NCBI GenBank assembly: GCA_910579685.1
Contig: CAJTVN010000004.1
Span: 1 to 64,000 of the forward strand
Direction of reading: 5' to 3'
From: an uncultured Lachnospiraceae bacterium
Lineage (GTDB): Bacteria > Bacillota > Clostridia > Lachnospirales > Lachnospiraceae
DNA: 64,000 bases
Part shown: positions 1 through 8,390 of the stretch, piece after piece
How positions within the stretch are numbered: the first letter of the stretch is position 1
Layout: each line of letters starts with the position of its first letter
Program-made: the position numbers and the translations under genes
Notes under the pieces: generated by a model
Database searches by the model: none
Seen by the model: the letters and a program-made list of their open reading frames with translations, nothing else
Told to the model about the DNA's origin: nothing

Positions 1-225
1 ATCCACAGACTTCATAACGGAACTGGTCTGAAAATTTGTGGTATCTGCATCTTCCCCATAAAGTTCATAGTATTTTTTATTTGGCAGAAAAGCTCCAGTC
101 ACAGGATCTTTTTTTCCAATATAAATACGTTTCTGACGGGACTGTTGCTTTTCGGCATCCCATTGTGCAATGGCTTCAAAGACATATGTCGTCCCTTTAA
201 TAACCTGTTCACCTCGAAAACTCAT
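1..225 (-). CDS. Transposase, N-terminal 75 residues (partial)
   Basis: The gene begins with ATG at 225-223, preceded on the - strand by TGAGGTGAT, a good ribosome binding site, and is still open at base 1. The translation starts MSFRGEQVIKGTTYVFEAIA and continues with a basic stretch (QSRQKRIYIGKKDPVTGAF). This layout, an aromatic strand followed by KRIYIGK-D, is typical of the N-terminus of IS1634-type DDE transposases, but the catalytic residues lie outside the window. It is the only intact-looking part of the element here. Confidence 0.6.
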   Translation of the reverse strand, partial: MSFRGEQVIKGTTYVFEAIAQWDAEKQQSRQKRIYIGKKDPVTGAFLPNKKYYELYGEDADTTNFQTSSVMKSVD

Positions 226-360
226 TGATTCATCACCTCATTATAATTATTATAACGATATAGAAGCAAAAAATCAATGGATACAAAGTGAAAAATTTAG
301 TGTTTATGGGAGGTTAAGCCTAAAATCATTAGCCTCGTTATAATTTTTTGCGGAATTTAG
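1..360 (-). mobile_element. Right-hand part of an insertion sequence (IS1634-like), cut by the window edge
   Basis: A transposase N-terminus lies at 1-225 and reads out of the window. Chemotaxis-receptor homology begins abruptly at 361, just after a stop codon at 358-360. The sequence CCTAAA at 319-324 faces TTTAGG around 356-361, as might be found in a terminal inverted repeat. I infer that the element ends near 360 and interrupts the receptor gene. The exact end and any target duplication cannot be seen because the left side is missing. The family is assigned from the transposase start only. Confidence 0.55.
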
Positions 361-1905
361 GTTATAAACGATGGCCAGCAGTTGATCTTCCTGCTGGAGG
401 TTCCAATCATCACCGACGGTCATTTTGACGGCTTGGTTTATGGAGGCATCAACGCTGACTTCCTGTCGGACATTGTGCTCAATTTGTCCATAGGAAACGA
501 CGGCGTTGCCTATGTGCTGGATCATAAAGGCAACGTCATCGGCCACAGGGATCGTTCCGTGGTGGAAGAAGGTTCCAACATGATCGAAGCCGTCAAAACG
601 GATTCCAGTATTGCGGACGTGGCAGAAGTGAATCAGCGTATGATCCAGAGAGAAACCGGTTTTGGTTCTTATAATTTTTATGGTGATAATAAATTCGTTG
701 GATTTGCTCCCATAGACGGTTATCAAAAATGGAGCATCGCAATCGAGACCAGCCAGCGGGAATTCAAATCAACGCTGGACCGCAGCATCATGCTTACGAT
801 TCTGGTGGTAATTCTTGTCGTGATCGCATCCTTTCCCGTTGCGGTAGTCGTAGGCCGATCCATCTCAAGACCCATCCGATCCTGCGTTGTCCGGCTGAAA
901 GGTCTGGCGGACGGTGATCTGCAGACCCCGACTCCTGTTGTCAAATCCCGGGACGAGACCGCAGAACTGACAAAGGCTCTGGATACAACCATCCTCCGTT
1001 TGAACGATGTAGTGCAGGACGTGTCCTATCACCTGGGCAAAATGGGCCAGGGAGATTTCCGGGAAGATATTACCCGTACATATTCGGGCGATTTTATTGC
1101 CATTGAAAAGTCTATAAAGGCGATTCACCATTCCCTGAAAGACACGCTTCTTCAAATCAGTCAATCCGCCGGGACAGTGGCGGCCAGCGCCAGCCAGGTA
1201 TCCAACGGAGCCCAGTCCCTAAGCCAGGGCGCCACAGAACAGGCCAGCGCTGTCCAGGAGCTCTCCGAAACCGTCTCCAGCATTGAGGAAAACGCCAGAC
1301 AGACTGCCGCCGCCGCCGAGGAGGCCGGACAGTTCGTAAACCAGGCCGGCGCTCAACTGGGCATAAGCGTGGACTACGTTAAGGAACTGAACACTGCCAT
1401 GGAAAAAATTTCAAATTCCTCCGCAGAAATCAGTAAGATTATTAATACAATTGAGAATATCGCTTTTCAAACCAATATTCTGGCGCTCAATGCCTCTGTA
1501 GAAGCTGCCCGGGCAGGAATCGCCGGTAAGAGTTTCGCCGTGGTATCCGATGAAGTGCGCAATCTGGCATCTAAATCGGATGAGGCTGCCAAAGCCACCA
1601 AGGAGCTCATCGAGAGCTCGATCGCCACTGTCATGGAAGGCGGCCAGGTGGTAGACAAAGTAACAAAATCACTGGATAAAACCAGCTCTATTGCAGAAAA
1701 TGTGACGATTAAAATGAATGCCGTCGTGGAGGCAGTGGCAAGTCAGACTACCGCCATCATGCAGGTCACCGAGGGAATTGACCAGATTTCCTCCGTGGTT
1801 CAGAACACCTCCTCCACCTCGGTGGAAAGCGCCGCCACTTCACAGGAGCTGTCAAACCAGTCCCTGCTGATGAATAATCTGGTACATAAATTCCAACTGA
1901 ATTAA
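361..1905 (+). pseudogene. 5'-truncated methyl-accepting chemotaxis protein
   Basis: The reading frame is open from the stop at 358-360 to 1905. It could initiate at TTG 382 (507 aa), but no convincing ribosome binding site precedes it. It starts in the distal half of a dCache sensor domain (LLEVPI...VYGGINADFL), followed by a membrane segment (residues about 135-160), a HAMP domain and the cytoplasmic signalling coil. The first membrane segment and the proximal half of the sensor are missing, so it cannot fold as a receptor. The hairpin tip reads EAARAGIAGKSFAVVSDEVR where the family almost always has GEAGKGFAVVADEVR, consistent with relaxed selection. The IS element immediately upstream is the likely cause. 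Confidence 0.8.
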
Positions 1906-1920
1906 TCCACTGAAAACAAC

Positions 1921-1976
1921 AGAGGGAGAGGTGCGAAAGCAGATAAATAATCTACCGTAGCACCTCCCCCTTTTTA
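1921..1976 (+). terminator. Rho-independent terminator after the chemotaxis gene
   Basis: The arms AGGGAGAGGTGC and GCACCTCCCCC flank an AT-rich loop and are followed by CTTTTT. It lies 16 bases after the receptor stop codon. Confidence 0.65.
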
Positions 1977-1982
1977 GTGCCA

Positions 1983-2018
1983 GCCAACAACCCCGTTGCA
2001 AGCAACGGGGTTGTTGGC
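1983..2018. repeat. Perfect 17-bp palindrome with a 2-base centre
   Basis: GCCAACAACCCCGTTGC at 1983-1999 is repeated exactly in inverted orientation at 2002-2018, separated only by AA. No T-run follows on either strand. It sits between two convergent genes, so it may act as a transcript barrier or be an intergenic palindromic repeat. Confidence 0.8.
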
Positions 2019-2050
2019 CTATCCAGGCACAGACGGAATTTTTCGAATTA

Positions 2051-4501
2051 TCAGGAGACTGTCAGCACAGGATTCACCACATCCAGGTACACCTTCAGGT
2101 TCGGATCCTCGGAAATCACGTCGCCCTCCACCGAGAGCTCAAGCTGCCTGATTCCCTTAAGCTCTGCCCGGCCCTCATGCACGCCCTCCGTGCTTGTCAG
2201 CTCCGGGGAGCGGAACAGCTCTTTTCCATCCCCGTACAGGCGCAGGTACATGGAGATCCTTTTTTCCGACCGGTCCCATATGATGTTGTCGCGATCCAGG
2301 ATGCGGGGCAGCCATGCGTCCGTGTCAAACCCGTAGCGGAAAGAAAGGCTCTCATACCTTCCCCCGAGGTTCCAGAGGATTCTCGTATGATTTCCCACGC
2401 TGATTCCGTGGCGGTAGCGGAGATGATCCACCAAAAGGGGGAGCCTTCCGCAGGACCGGTTTGCGCAAGCGTTTTGGCAGGGCAGACAGCCGTCCGCACT
2501 CTCCTGTGCGCTCCAGGGCAGGTCCGAGAGCAGGGGAAGGGGGTTTTCCTTTCGGTTTTGAACTGCAGGTATTGGTCCTGGCAGATCTTCCTGCCGATTC
2601 CGGATTGTGCAGCTGATGCTGTCAACACCATTATCGATGCCATCATCCATGCCTGCTCTGACGCTGTCCGCAACCGCAAACTCCACAGGCTGCGCGCTTC
2701 CCGGCACCCGGATTTCCAGACGCCCTTCTTCCTCGTTCCAGTCCATTTCCACCAGCCTCGAATCCGCAAGCCACGCCGGTTTTCGGGACAGGTACAGACA
2801 AAAGCGCAGATTTTTCCCTCTCTCCGTATTCACATGGAACAGATATCCGCCCTTTTCCTTTTTCATGATCAGATACTGCCACAGGGAAACGGCTCCCTGG
2901 ATCCGGGTCAGAAATCCCTCTTCCACGGGAAGGGAAAACCACTGGGCTTCCTCCTCGTTCTCCCTGGAATTCATCAGGATAAGCAGATCCCGGAACCTCA
3001 CGTAATACGCATTTCCAAGTCCTTCCTCCGGATAATTCTGGCGGAGGGCTTTCCGGGCACTTTCCCGGTCCGCGTTGTCCGCCTCCAGGATTTCCAGCCC
3101 GTCAAAGGCTTCTGTACGGTCCGTGACAAGGGGCAGATAGTAAAAACGGGATTCTTTGGGGAACAGTTCAAACCCGTTTCTGACATGGAAGAGAGGCTCG
3201 AAAACCTCCCGCAGGATTCCGCCCGTCCAGGCGTCCCCGAGCTTTTGCCTGCTCCATCCCTCATACGAAACCGCCATGCGTATTTTGTCAAGGACCTCCC
3301 TCTTTCGGGGAATCAGGTCATGGCAGAGCACGGCCCGGAAAAAGGAGAGCGCCGCAATCCCCTGGTCCGACCAGACAAGACGGCCTTCTTTCCCGCACTC
3401 GATCAGCCAGCTCTCCCCCTCCATGGAATAGTGGGCGGCTCCTATGGATAATCCCGTAAGCAGCATCTCCACACTCATGCAGGCGGATATCTGCTGCTCG
3501 TTTCCCTGCAGATACCCGTAACATTCCCCCGGCCTGTCCCGGAATCCCGCATCATTCCAATACCAGTTTTCCGGCTGTACCCCGATCTCACAGCAGGCGC
3601 CGTCCATCCACGCTCCCAATATGGCCCCAAAACAGGAATAGGCGGCATGGGAATGATTCTGCTTGTAGGAAAAAATAAAGTAATCCGAGTATTCCCGCAT
3701 TTTATCCATAAAAAAGGGACGTTTGATCATGGCCGCAAGCTCCAGGTTGTTCCGGTTTCCATCCGAGTAGATGAAGGCAAACCCATACTTTGCGCACAGG
3801 GCGAGAAGCCGGAAGAAATATTCATTCCTCCAATAGCTCTCCTCCTGCGTGCCGAGATACTGCTCCACAAAGCCTACACTCACCAGATTTCGGGCATGCC
3901 GCATCACATGCTCGATCTCGCAAAGACTGGTGATACAGTATTTTCCAAACTGCGTCTCATGAGGGCCCAGTGCGCCGAGATGCCACAGATACCCCTTCGC
4001 ATCCTCCCGCAGCATATAGCCGGCCACATCCTCCGCCTTGGCCTTGTAGGAGGCGATCAGCCCAATCCCCACATAGGATTTCATCTCCTGCGGCAGCATT
4101 TCCCAGACCTGTCCCGGTTCATGGCCGCTGTAGTCAAAGATGGTAAACCATGGGTTTTCGGCGTTGATCGTCCTTTTTACCGGTTTTCTCCCATGGTCCG
4201 TGTCAATCACAAACTCCAAAATTTCCGACCAGCTATCCTCTGATTTTTCTCGCACTCTGGCATACCAGGGGCCGCCGCAGGAAGGCAGCTCGTCCTTCTT
4301 TGGGAAATAATAGCCAACCTCCGCATCCTCCAAAATTGCGGCTTCCATGACATTTGCATCCGCAAACCGTTCGTTGTCCGCCATCTCCAGTATGAATTCC
4401 GTATCCCCGCCGTCCCTTCTCGTCCACTTGAAGTGGAGCGCTATGTCCGTCAGATCCTGTCCCTGAAAAGGCGCAAGAAATTTCATCCCGTTCGATTCCA
4501 T
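2051..4501 (-). CDS. Large glycoside hydrolase, GH98-like (816 aa)
   Basis: Start ATG at 4501 is preceded by AAGGGAGGAATC. There is no signal peptide, so the enzyme should be cytoplasmic. Residues 1-105 look like a fibronectin/Ig-type substrate-binding domain (WTRRDGGDTEFILEMADN). Residues 110-430 resemble the GH98 catalytic region: a W-x-x-LP-x-x-MK segment (VWEMLPQEMKSYVGIGL), EIE and DGN motifs, and a Trp/Tyr-rich barrel. A beta-rich C-terminal part follows. GH98 enzymes known to me cleave blood-group type host glycans; whether this relative does is inference. It is the most downstream gene of the uptake operon (92 bp after the binding protein), so it probably cuts the imported oligosaccharide. 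Assignment to GH98 rather than to an unclassified relative is uncertain. Confidence 0.55.
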   Translation of the reverse strand: MESNGMKFLAPFQGQDLTDIALHFKWTRRDGGDTEFILEMADNERFADANVMEAAILEDAEVGYYFPKKDELPSCGGPWYARVREKSEDSWSEILEFVIDTDHGRKPVKRTINAENPWFTIFDYSGHEPGQVWEMLPQEMKSYVGIGLIASYKAKAEDVAGYMLREDAKGYLWHLGALGPHETQFGKYCITSLCEIEHVMRHARNLVSVGFVEQYLGTQEESYWRNEYFFRLLALCAKYGFAFIYSDGNRNNLELAAMIKRPFFMDKMREYSDYFIFSYKQNHSHAAYSCFGAILGAWMDGACCEIGVQPENWYWNDAGFRDRPGECYGYLQGNEQQISACMSVEMLLTGLSIGAAHYSMEGESWLIECGKEGRLVWSDQGIAALSFFRAVLCHDLIPRKREVLDKIRMAVSYEGWSRQKLGDAWTGGILREVFEPLFHVRNGFELFPKESRFYYLPLVTDRTEAFDGLEILEADNADRESARKALRQNYPEEGLGNAYYVRFRDLLILMNSRENEEEAQWFSLPVEEGFLTRIQGAVSLWQYLIMKKEKGGYLFHVNTERGKNLRFCLYLSRKPAWLADSRLVEMDWNEEEGRLEIRVPGSAQPVEFAVADSVRAGMDDGIDNGVDSISCTIRNRQEDLPGPIPAVQNRKENPLPLLSDLPWSAQESADGCLPCQNACANRSCGRLPLLVDHLRYRHGISVGNHTRILWNLGGRYESLSFRYGFDTDAWLPRILDRDNIIWDRSEKRISMYLRLYGDGKELFRSPELTSTEGVHEGRAELKGIRQLELSVEGDVISEDPNLKVYLDVVNPVLTVS

Positions 4502-4593
4502 CTTCTCGATTCCTCCCTTCTCTTTGCAGGAAAGGGATACCTGCCATGCCGGTATCCCCTCCGCTTTCCAGCCTTTTATCCGTTCGCTGCCGC

Positions 4594-6240
4594 TTAATGT
4601 TCTGCCGCAAAGGCCTCATACTGGGTCTTCATGGCCTCCGTGACTTTATCTAGGCCCGCCGCCTCCAGCTTCGCCTTAAACTCGCCAAACTTAGTCTCCG
4701 TGTCGTCCCCGTAGATACCTAGGGAAAAGCTGTACTCATACTCATCCACGATGGAATTGACCACGGACAGCTCCGTTGCCACCACAGAGGAGTCAAAGGT
4801 AAAACCGGCCACCTGGGCAAACAGCTCCCGGGAATCAATGCTCTCGCTGATGGCAAGCTTTCTTTCATCCGTTCCTGCCATCACGGGCTCGTCCGCCCGG
4901 TTCAGCGCCCAGGCCCAGCTGTTCCAGCTGTAATTTTCCGCCGCATCAAGAGCCACCCTCTGCCCCTGCTCATTGAGATCCCAGTGCTCTCCCCGGATTC
5001 CTCCCAGAAGCGTCCGGTTCAGATCCACATCGCTCTTCATGTAATCCAGCACAAGGGCCGCCCTCTCCGGATGCTTGGAGTTTGTGGCAATGGCGATCAT
5101 GTCGCCGTTATAACGGCTTCTCGCCATGTGGATGTCCGGAGATACATCGTATACGGCAAAGGTTCCAAGCTGCGCCGTCTCCAGCTTTTCCCCGGCATCG
5201 ATGGCTGAGAAATTCCAGCCGATACAGCCCGATGTGCCGTTCTCAAAATACGCCGTGGCATCATTGGTGTCATTGATGGCATCCTTGGACCACACTCCGG
5301 CCTTTGCCAGCTGCGCCATCTCCTTCGCATAATCCAGATACAGGTCCGAGGTATACAGATAAACCACCGAATCCCATGCCGGAAGCTCTTCCCTGTTTTG
5401 GGCATTGTAAAAATAGTCGAAGCCCTCTGTAAAATAATCATATCCCTTTGCCTGCAGATAGGGCTCCAGCGTCTGGTTCCGGTTAGCGTTCGTGTTCATT
5501 GCCACAACGCCGCTCTCTACCTGCACCTTTGCAAGCCCGGTCAGAAATTCCTTAAAGCTCTCCCAGTCATTTGGCTCCGGCAGCTGGTACTTGTCAATCA
5601 GATCCTTCCTTGCCACAATAAAGTCATAGTTGCTGAAAGACGCATTCCCCTTGGGCACCGCATAGAGCTTGTCTCCTATTTTGGCCTGATCCCAGCTCAC
5701 GTCAAGCTGCTGCTCATAGGTGTAGGGCAGATATTTCTGCACAAAATCCATATCCATTTCCTTGAAGGCCCCTTTTGCCGCCTCCTCATTGTAATAGCAC
5801 CAGGAAGCGGTATAGATCAGATCCACATCCTCGCCGCCCGCCAGCACAAGAGAATACTTGGTCTGGTAATCGCTCCAGTTCAGAAACTTGATCTCCAGCG
5901 TGGAGTTCAGGTTTGGAATCAGATACTTGCTGTTCGCCTCCTCCAGAACCTTTTCCATGTCCGCCGGAGCGTCGCCCAGCACATACAGCACCACATTTAC
6001 TCTCTCTTCCAGATCATAGCCCTTTCCGTAATAGGGGCTGTCTGCGGAAACGCTCTCCTGCGCACCCTGCGCCTCTTGCCCCGTCCCTTCCGCCTCCTGT
6101 GACGGAGCCGAATCCTCCTGCGGCGCTTTCTGCGAAGCGCTGTCCGGGGAACTGTCAGAGCCCGAGGCGCAGGCGCACAGCCCCGCTGTCATTGCCGCCG
6201 CCAATAACACTGACAGCTTTTTCTTCCACTTGTTTTTCAT
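4594..6240 (-). CDS. Sugar ABC transporter substrate-binding lipoprotein, LipO/DUF3502 type
   Basis: I place the start at ATG 6240, which has AAGGGAGAAGGT just upstream and begins a lipoprotein signal (MKNKWKKKLSVLLAAAMTAG, lipid Cys near residue 24). An in-frame start 60 bases further upstream lacks these features. The 548-residue protein has a Ser/Glu/Gln-rich linker to about residue 75, then an extracellular solute-binding fold. The C-terminus, with NYSWNSWAWALNRADEP, matches the DUF3502 tail of LipO-like proteins. It captures an oligosaccharide outside the membrane and passes it to the two permeases encoded immediately upstream. No ATPase gene is present, as usual for these loci, which share a general MsmX-type ATPase. 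Confidence 0.88.
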   Translation of the reverse strand: MKNKWKKKLSVLLAAAMTAGLCACASGSDSSPDSASQKAPQEDSAPSQEAEGTGQEAQGAQESVSADSPYYGKGYDLEERVNVVLYVLGDAPADMEKVLEEANSKYLIPNLNSTLEIKFLNWSDYQTKYSLVLAGGEDVDLIYTASWCYYNEEAAKGAFKEMDMDFVQKYLPYTYEQQLDVSWDQAKIGDKLYAVPKGNASFSNYDFIVARKDLIDKYQLPEPNDWESFKEFLTGLAKVQVESGVVAMNTNANRNQTLEPYLQAKGYDYFTEGFDYFYNAQNREELPAWDSVVYLYTSDLYLDYAKEMAQLAKAGVWSKDAINDTNDATAYFENGTSGCIGWNFSAIDAGEKLETAQLGTFAVYDVSPDIHMARSRYNGDMIAIATNSKHPERAALVLDYMKSDVDLNRTLLGGIRGEHWDLNEQGQRVALDAAENYSWNSWAWALNRADEPVMAGTDERKLAISESIDSRELFAQVAGFTFDSSVVATELSVVNSIVDEYEYSFSLGIYGDDTETKFGEFKAKLEAAGLDKVTEAMKTQYEAFAAEH

Positions 6241-6280
6241 ACCTTCTCCCTTCCGTGTGCAGTGCACACCTCTTAATGAT

Positions 6281-7180
6281 TTATCCCTTGACCGCTCCAA
6301 TCGTCATACCTTTGACAAAATATTTTTGAAGGAACGGATACAGCAAAATAATAGGCCCGGTTGCAATCACCGTCATGGAAAGCTTGAGCCCCTCCGTGGG
6401 CACCTGCCCCACCTGCATTCCCGTCATGGAAGCGATCCTCTTTAGCGCCTCGGAGCTGTTCAGGATATTCTGCAGCGTGTACTGCAGATTCCAGGTGCCG
6501 CCGGTGCTCATGAACAGCATGCAGTTATACCAGTCGTTCCAGTAGGTGAGCGCCGTAAACAGTCCAAGGGTCGCAACCAGCGGCTTTGCCGTCGGCAGGA
6601 TGATCTTCCGGAACGTATAGAAATCCCCGGCTCCGTCCACCTTGGCCGCCTCCGTCATCTCAAAAGGAATTCCTTTCATAAAGCTCTTGGCAATAATCAT
6701 GTTCCACACCGAGAACAGACAGGGCAGGATTAGCGAATAAATATGGTTGTTGAATTTAAAAAATTTGGAGCACATCAGATACCAGGGTACCAGGCCGCCG
6801 CTGAACAGGGTGGTAAAAAAGAAGAAAAAGGACACCTTGTTTCTCCATGGGAAATCCGGCCTTGCCAGCACATACCCTGTCATTGCGGATAAAAAAACCG
6901 CCGTCAACGTGCCGACCACTGTGACAAAAAGCGTGATCCCGTAAGCCTTTACTATGGTATCCGGGCTTTTGAAGGCCATCCGGTAGGCCTCTGCGGAAAA
7001 GTTTTTGGCCGTGAGGAAAAAGCTGTACCCCTGCGTGAGAATCACGCTCTCCCTGGTAAACGAGCCCACGACAATCAGATAAAAGGGAAGCAGGCAAAAA
7101 AACGCAAACAGCGTCACCAGCACATAGGACAGTGCGAGGAAAACCACTTCATCCCTTCCTTTTTTTACTCTCATCTTCAC
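6281..7180 (-). CDS. Carbohydrate ABC transporter permease, LplC/YtcP type
   Basis: This 299-residue membrane protein has six predicted helices. The cytoplasmic EAA loop (EAAKVDGAGDFYTFRKIILP, about residues 190-210) is the contact site for the ATPase. The C-terminal MTIGAVKG is a hallmark of the LplC/YtcP subfamily. It lies 9 bases after the partner permease and 40 bases before the binding lipoprotein, so all three are cotranscribed on the - strand. Confidence 0.92.
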   Translation of the reverse strand: MKMRVKKGRDEVVFLALSYVLVTLFAFFCLLPFYLIVVGSFTRESVILTQGYSFFLTAKNFSAEAYRMAFKSPDTIVKAYGITLFVTVVGTLTAVFLSAMTGYVLARPDFPWRNKVSFFFFFTTLFSGGLVPWYLMCSKFFKFNNHIYSLILPCLFSVWNMIIAKSFMKGIPFEMTEAAKVDGAGDFYTFRKIILPTAKPLVATLGLFTALTYWNDWYNCMLFMSTGGTWNLQYTLQNILNSSEALKRIASMTGMQVGQVPTEGLKLSMTVIATGPIILLYPFLQKYFVKGMTIGAVKG

Positions 7181-7189
7181 CCTCCCTTT

Positions 7190-8158
7190 CTAAAACAGCG
7201 TGTATTCCGGATCTATTTTTTTGACGATCCAGTTTACCGATACAATGGTCACAAAGCACAGCACCGACTGGTAAAAGCCTGCTGCCGCGGACATTCCGAT
7301 ATTGGGGGAAGTGATCAGGGACCGGTAGACAAAGGTGTCGATCACATCCGAGGTCTCGAGAAGCAGCTGGTTGTTTCCCACAATCTGGTAAAACATCCCG
7401 AAATCTCCCCTGAAAATATTCCCCACGGACAGCAGAAACATGATAAAAATCGTGGGCTTTAAGCTGGGAATGGTGACAAACCGTATTTTCTGCCAGATAT
7501 TCGCCCCGTCTATGGCGGCCGCCTCAAACATTTCCTGGCTAAGGCCCGCAATGGCCGCCAGATAAACCACGGTCCCGTACCCGGTCTGCTTCCAGAGCCT
7601 TACCGCCACCATCACAAGGGGCCACTGCCTGACCTGATGATAAATACTGAAATCCTCAATCCCGAAATGGGAAAGGATATTGCTCAAAACGCCGTTCTGC
7701 CCGAAAATATTCAACATCACGGTGGACACCACGACCCAGGAAATAAAATAAGGAAGAAACAGGAACGCCTGCGAAACCTTTTTGAACACTCTCCCCGTGA
7801 TCTCGCTAAGCATCAGGGCAAATCCCACCTCAAACAGGATGCCGAACACAATAAACGCCAGATTGTACAGAAGCGTGTTTTTGGTCAGATCCAGAAGCTT
7901 TCCGGAAATTTTCAGGTATTCAAAATTTTGAAGCCCGCACCAGGGGCTTCTGAGAACCCCGTCGTTATAATTATAGTCTTTAAACGCTATGGTAACTCCG
8001 AACATGGGGATGTAGCTGAACACCACCACGTAAAGCAGGGCGGGCAGCAGCATGGCGATCAGTGTCCTGTTTTTTCGTATCTGCCTGCCGAACCCGTATT
8101 TTCCTTTTTTTCCTTTTCCGCTCCCATTTGTTTTCACAGACATCCCCCCGTTTCCCAT
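7190..8158 (-). CDS. Sugar ABC transporter permease, LplB type
   Basis: The protein has 322 residues, a basic N-terminus and six helices. Its EAA loop is EAAAIDGANIWQKIRFVTIP (about residues 210-230). It ends in IVKKIDPEYTLF, typical of LplB. It is the first gene of the - strand uptake operon. The start at 8158 has TTTGGAGAG directly before it; an internal ATG five codons later follows a G-run and is an alternative. A strong promoter lies 40 bases upstream. Confidence 0.9.
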   Translation of the reverse strand: MGNGGMSVKTNGSGKGKKGKYGFGRQIRKNRTLIAMLLPALLYVVVFSYIPMFGVTIAFKDYNYNDGVLRSPWCGLQNFEYLKISGKLLDLTKNTLLYNLAFIVFGILFEVGFALMLSEITGRVFKKVSQAFLFLPYFISWVVVSTVMLNIFGQNGVLSNILSHFGIEDFSIYHQVRQWPLVMVAVRLWKQTGYGTVVYLAAIAGLSQEMFEAAAIDGANIWQKIRFVTIPSLKPTIFIMFLLSVGNIFRGDFGMFYQIVGNNQLLLETSDVIDTFVYRSLITSPNIGMSAAAGFYQSVLCFVTIVSVNWIVKKIDPEYTLF

Positions 8159-8195
8159 CTCTCCAAACCAGCCCTGTCCTCCGGTTCCTATCGCA

Positions 8196-8225
8196 ATTAT
8201 AGCGGTTCGGACGCAGTCCGCTCAA
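8196..8225 (-). promoter_or_regulatory. Promoter of the lplB-type uptake operon with an internal palindrome
   Basis: On the - strand TTGAGC (8225-8220), an 18-bp spacer and TATAAT (8201-8196) form a good housekeeping promoter. The spacer contains the inverted repeat CGGAC-N3-GTCCG (8208-8220), a possible operator. The divergent regulator gene starts 166 bases away. Confidence 0.7.
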
Positions 8226-8317
8226 TCGTAAAATCCCGGGCTCTCTGGAAGAAACCCTGAAATCATTAGTAAATTCCCACACTGCTGGTAAATTCTTTTA
8301 CTCGCCCCCGCACTTCT

Positions 8318-8345
8318 TTCAACCGGACTTTTCTTATGCTACAAT
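8318..8345 (+). promoter_or_regulatory. Candidate promoter for the YesN/YesM gene pair
   Basis: TTCAAC at 8318-8323, a 16-bp spacer and TACAAT at 8340-8345 lie 45 bases before the response-regulator start. The match is moderate. Confidence 0.45.
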
Positions 8346-8390
8346 GGGCATAATAAGGGGAAAAGAGGCATTGGTTTGGGAGGATTTTTT

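Noticed and set aside
2177..3451. A 424-codon open frame on the + strand
   Set aside because: Antisense to the GH98-like gene and without recognisable domains.
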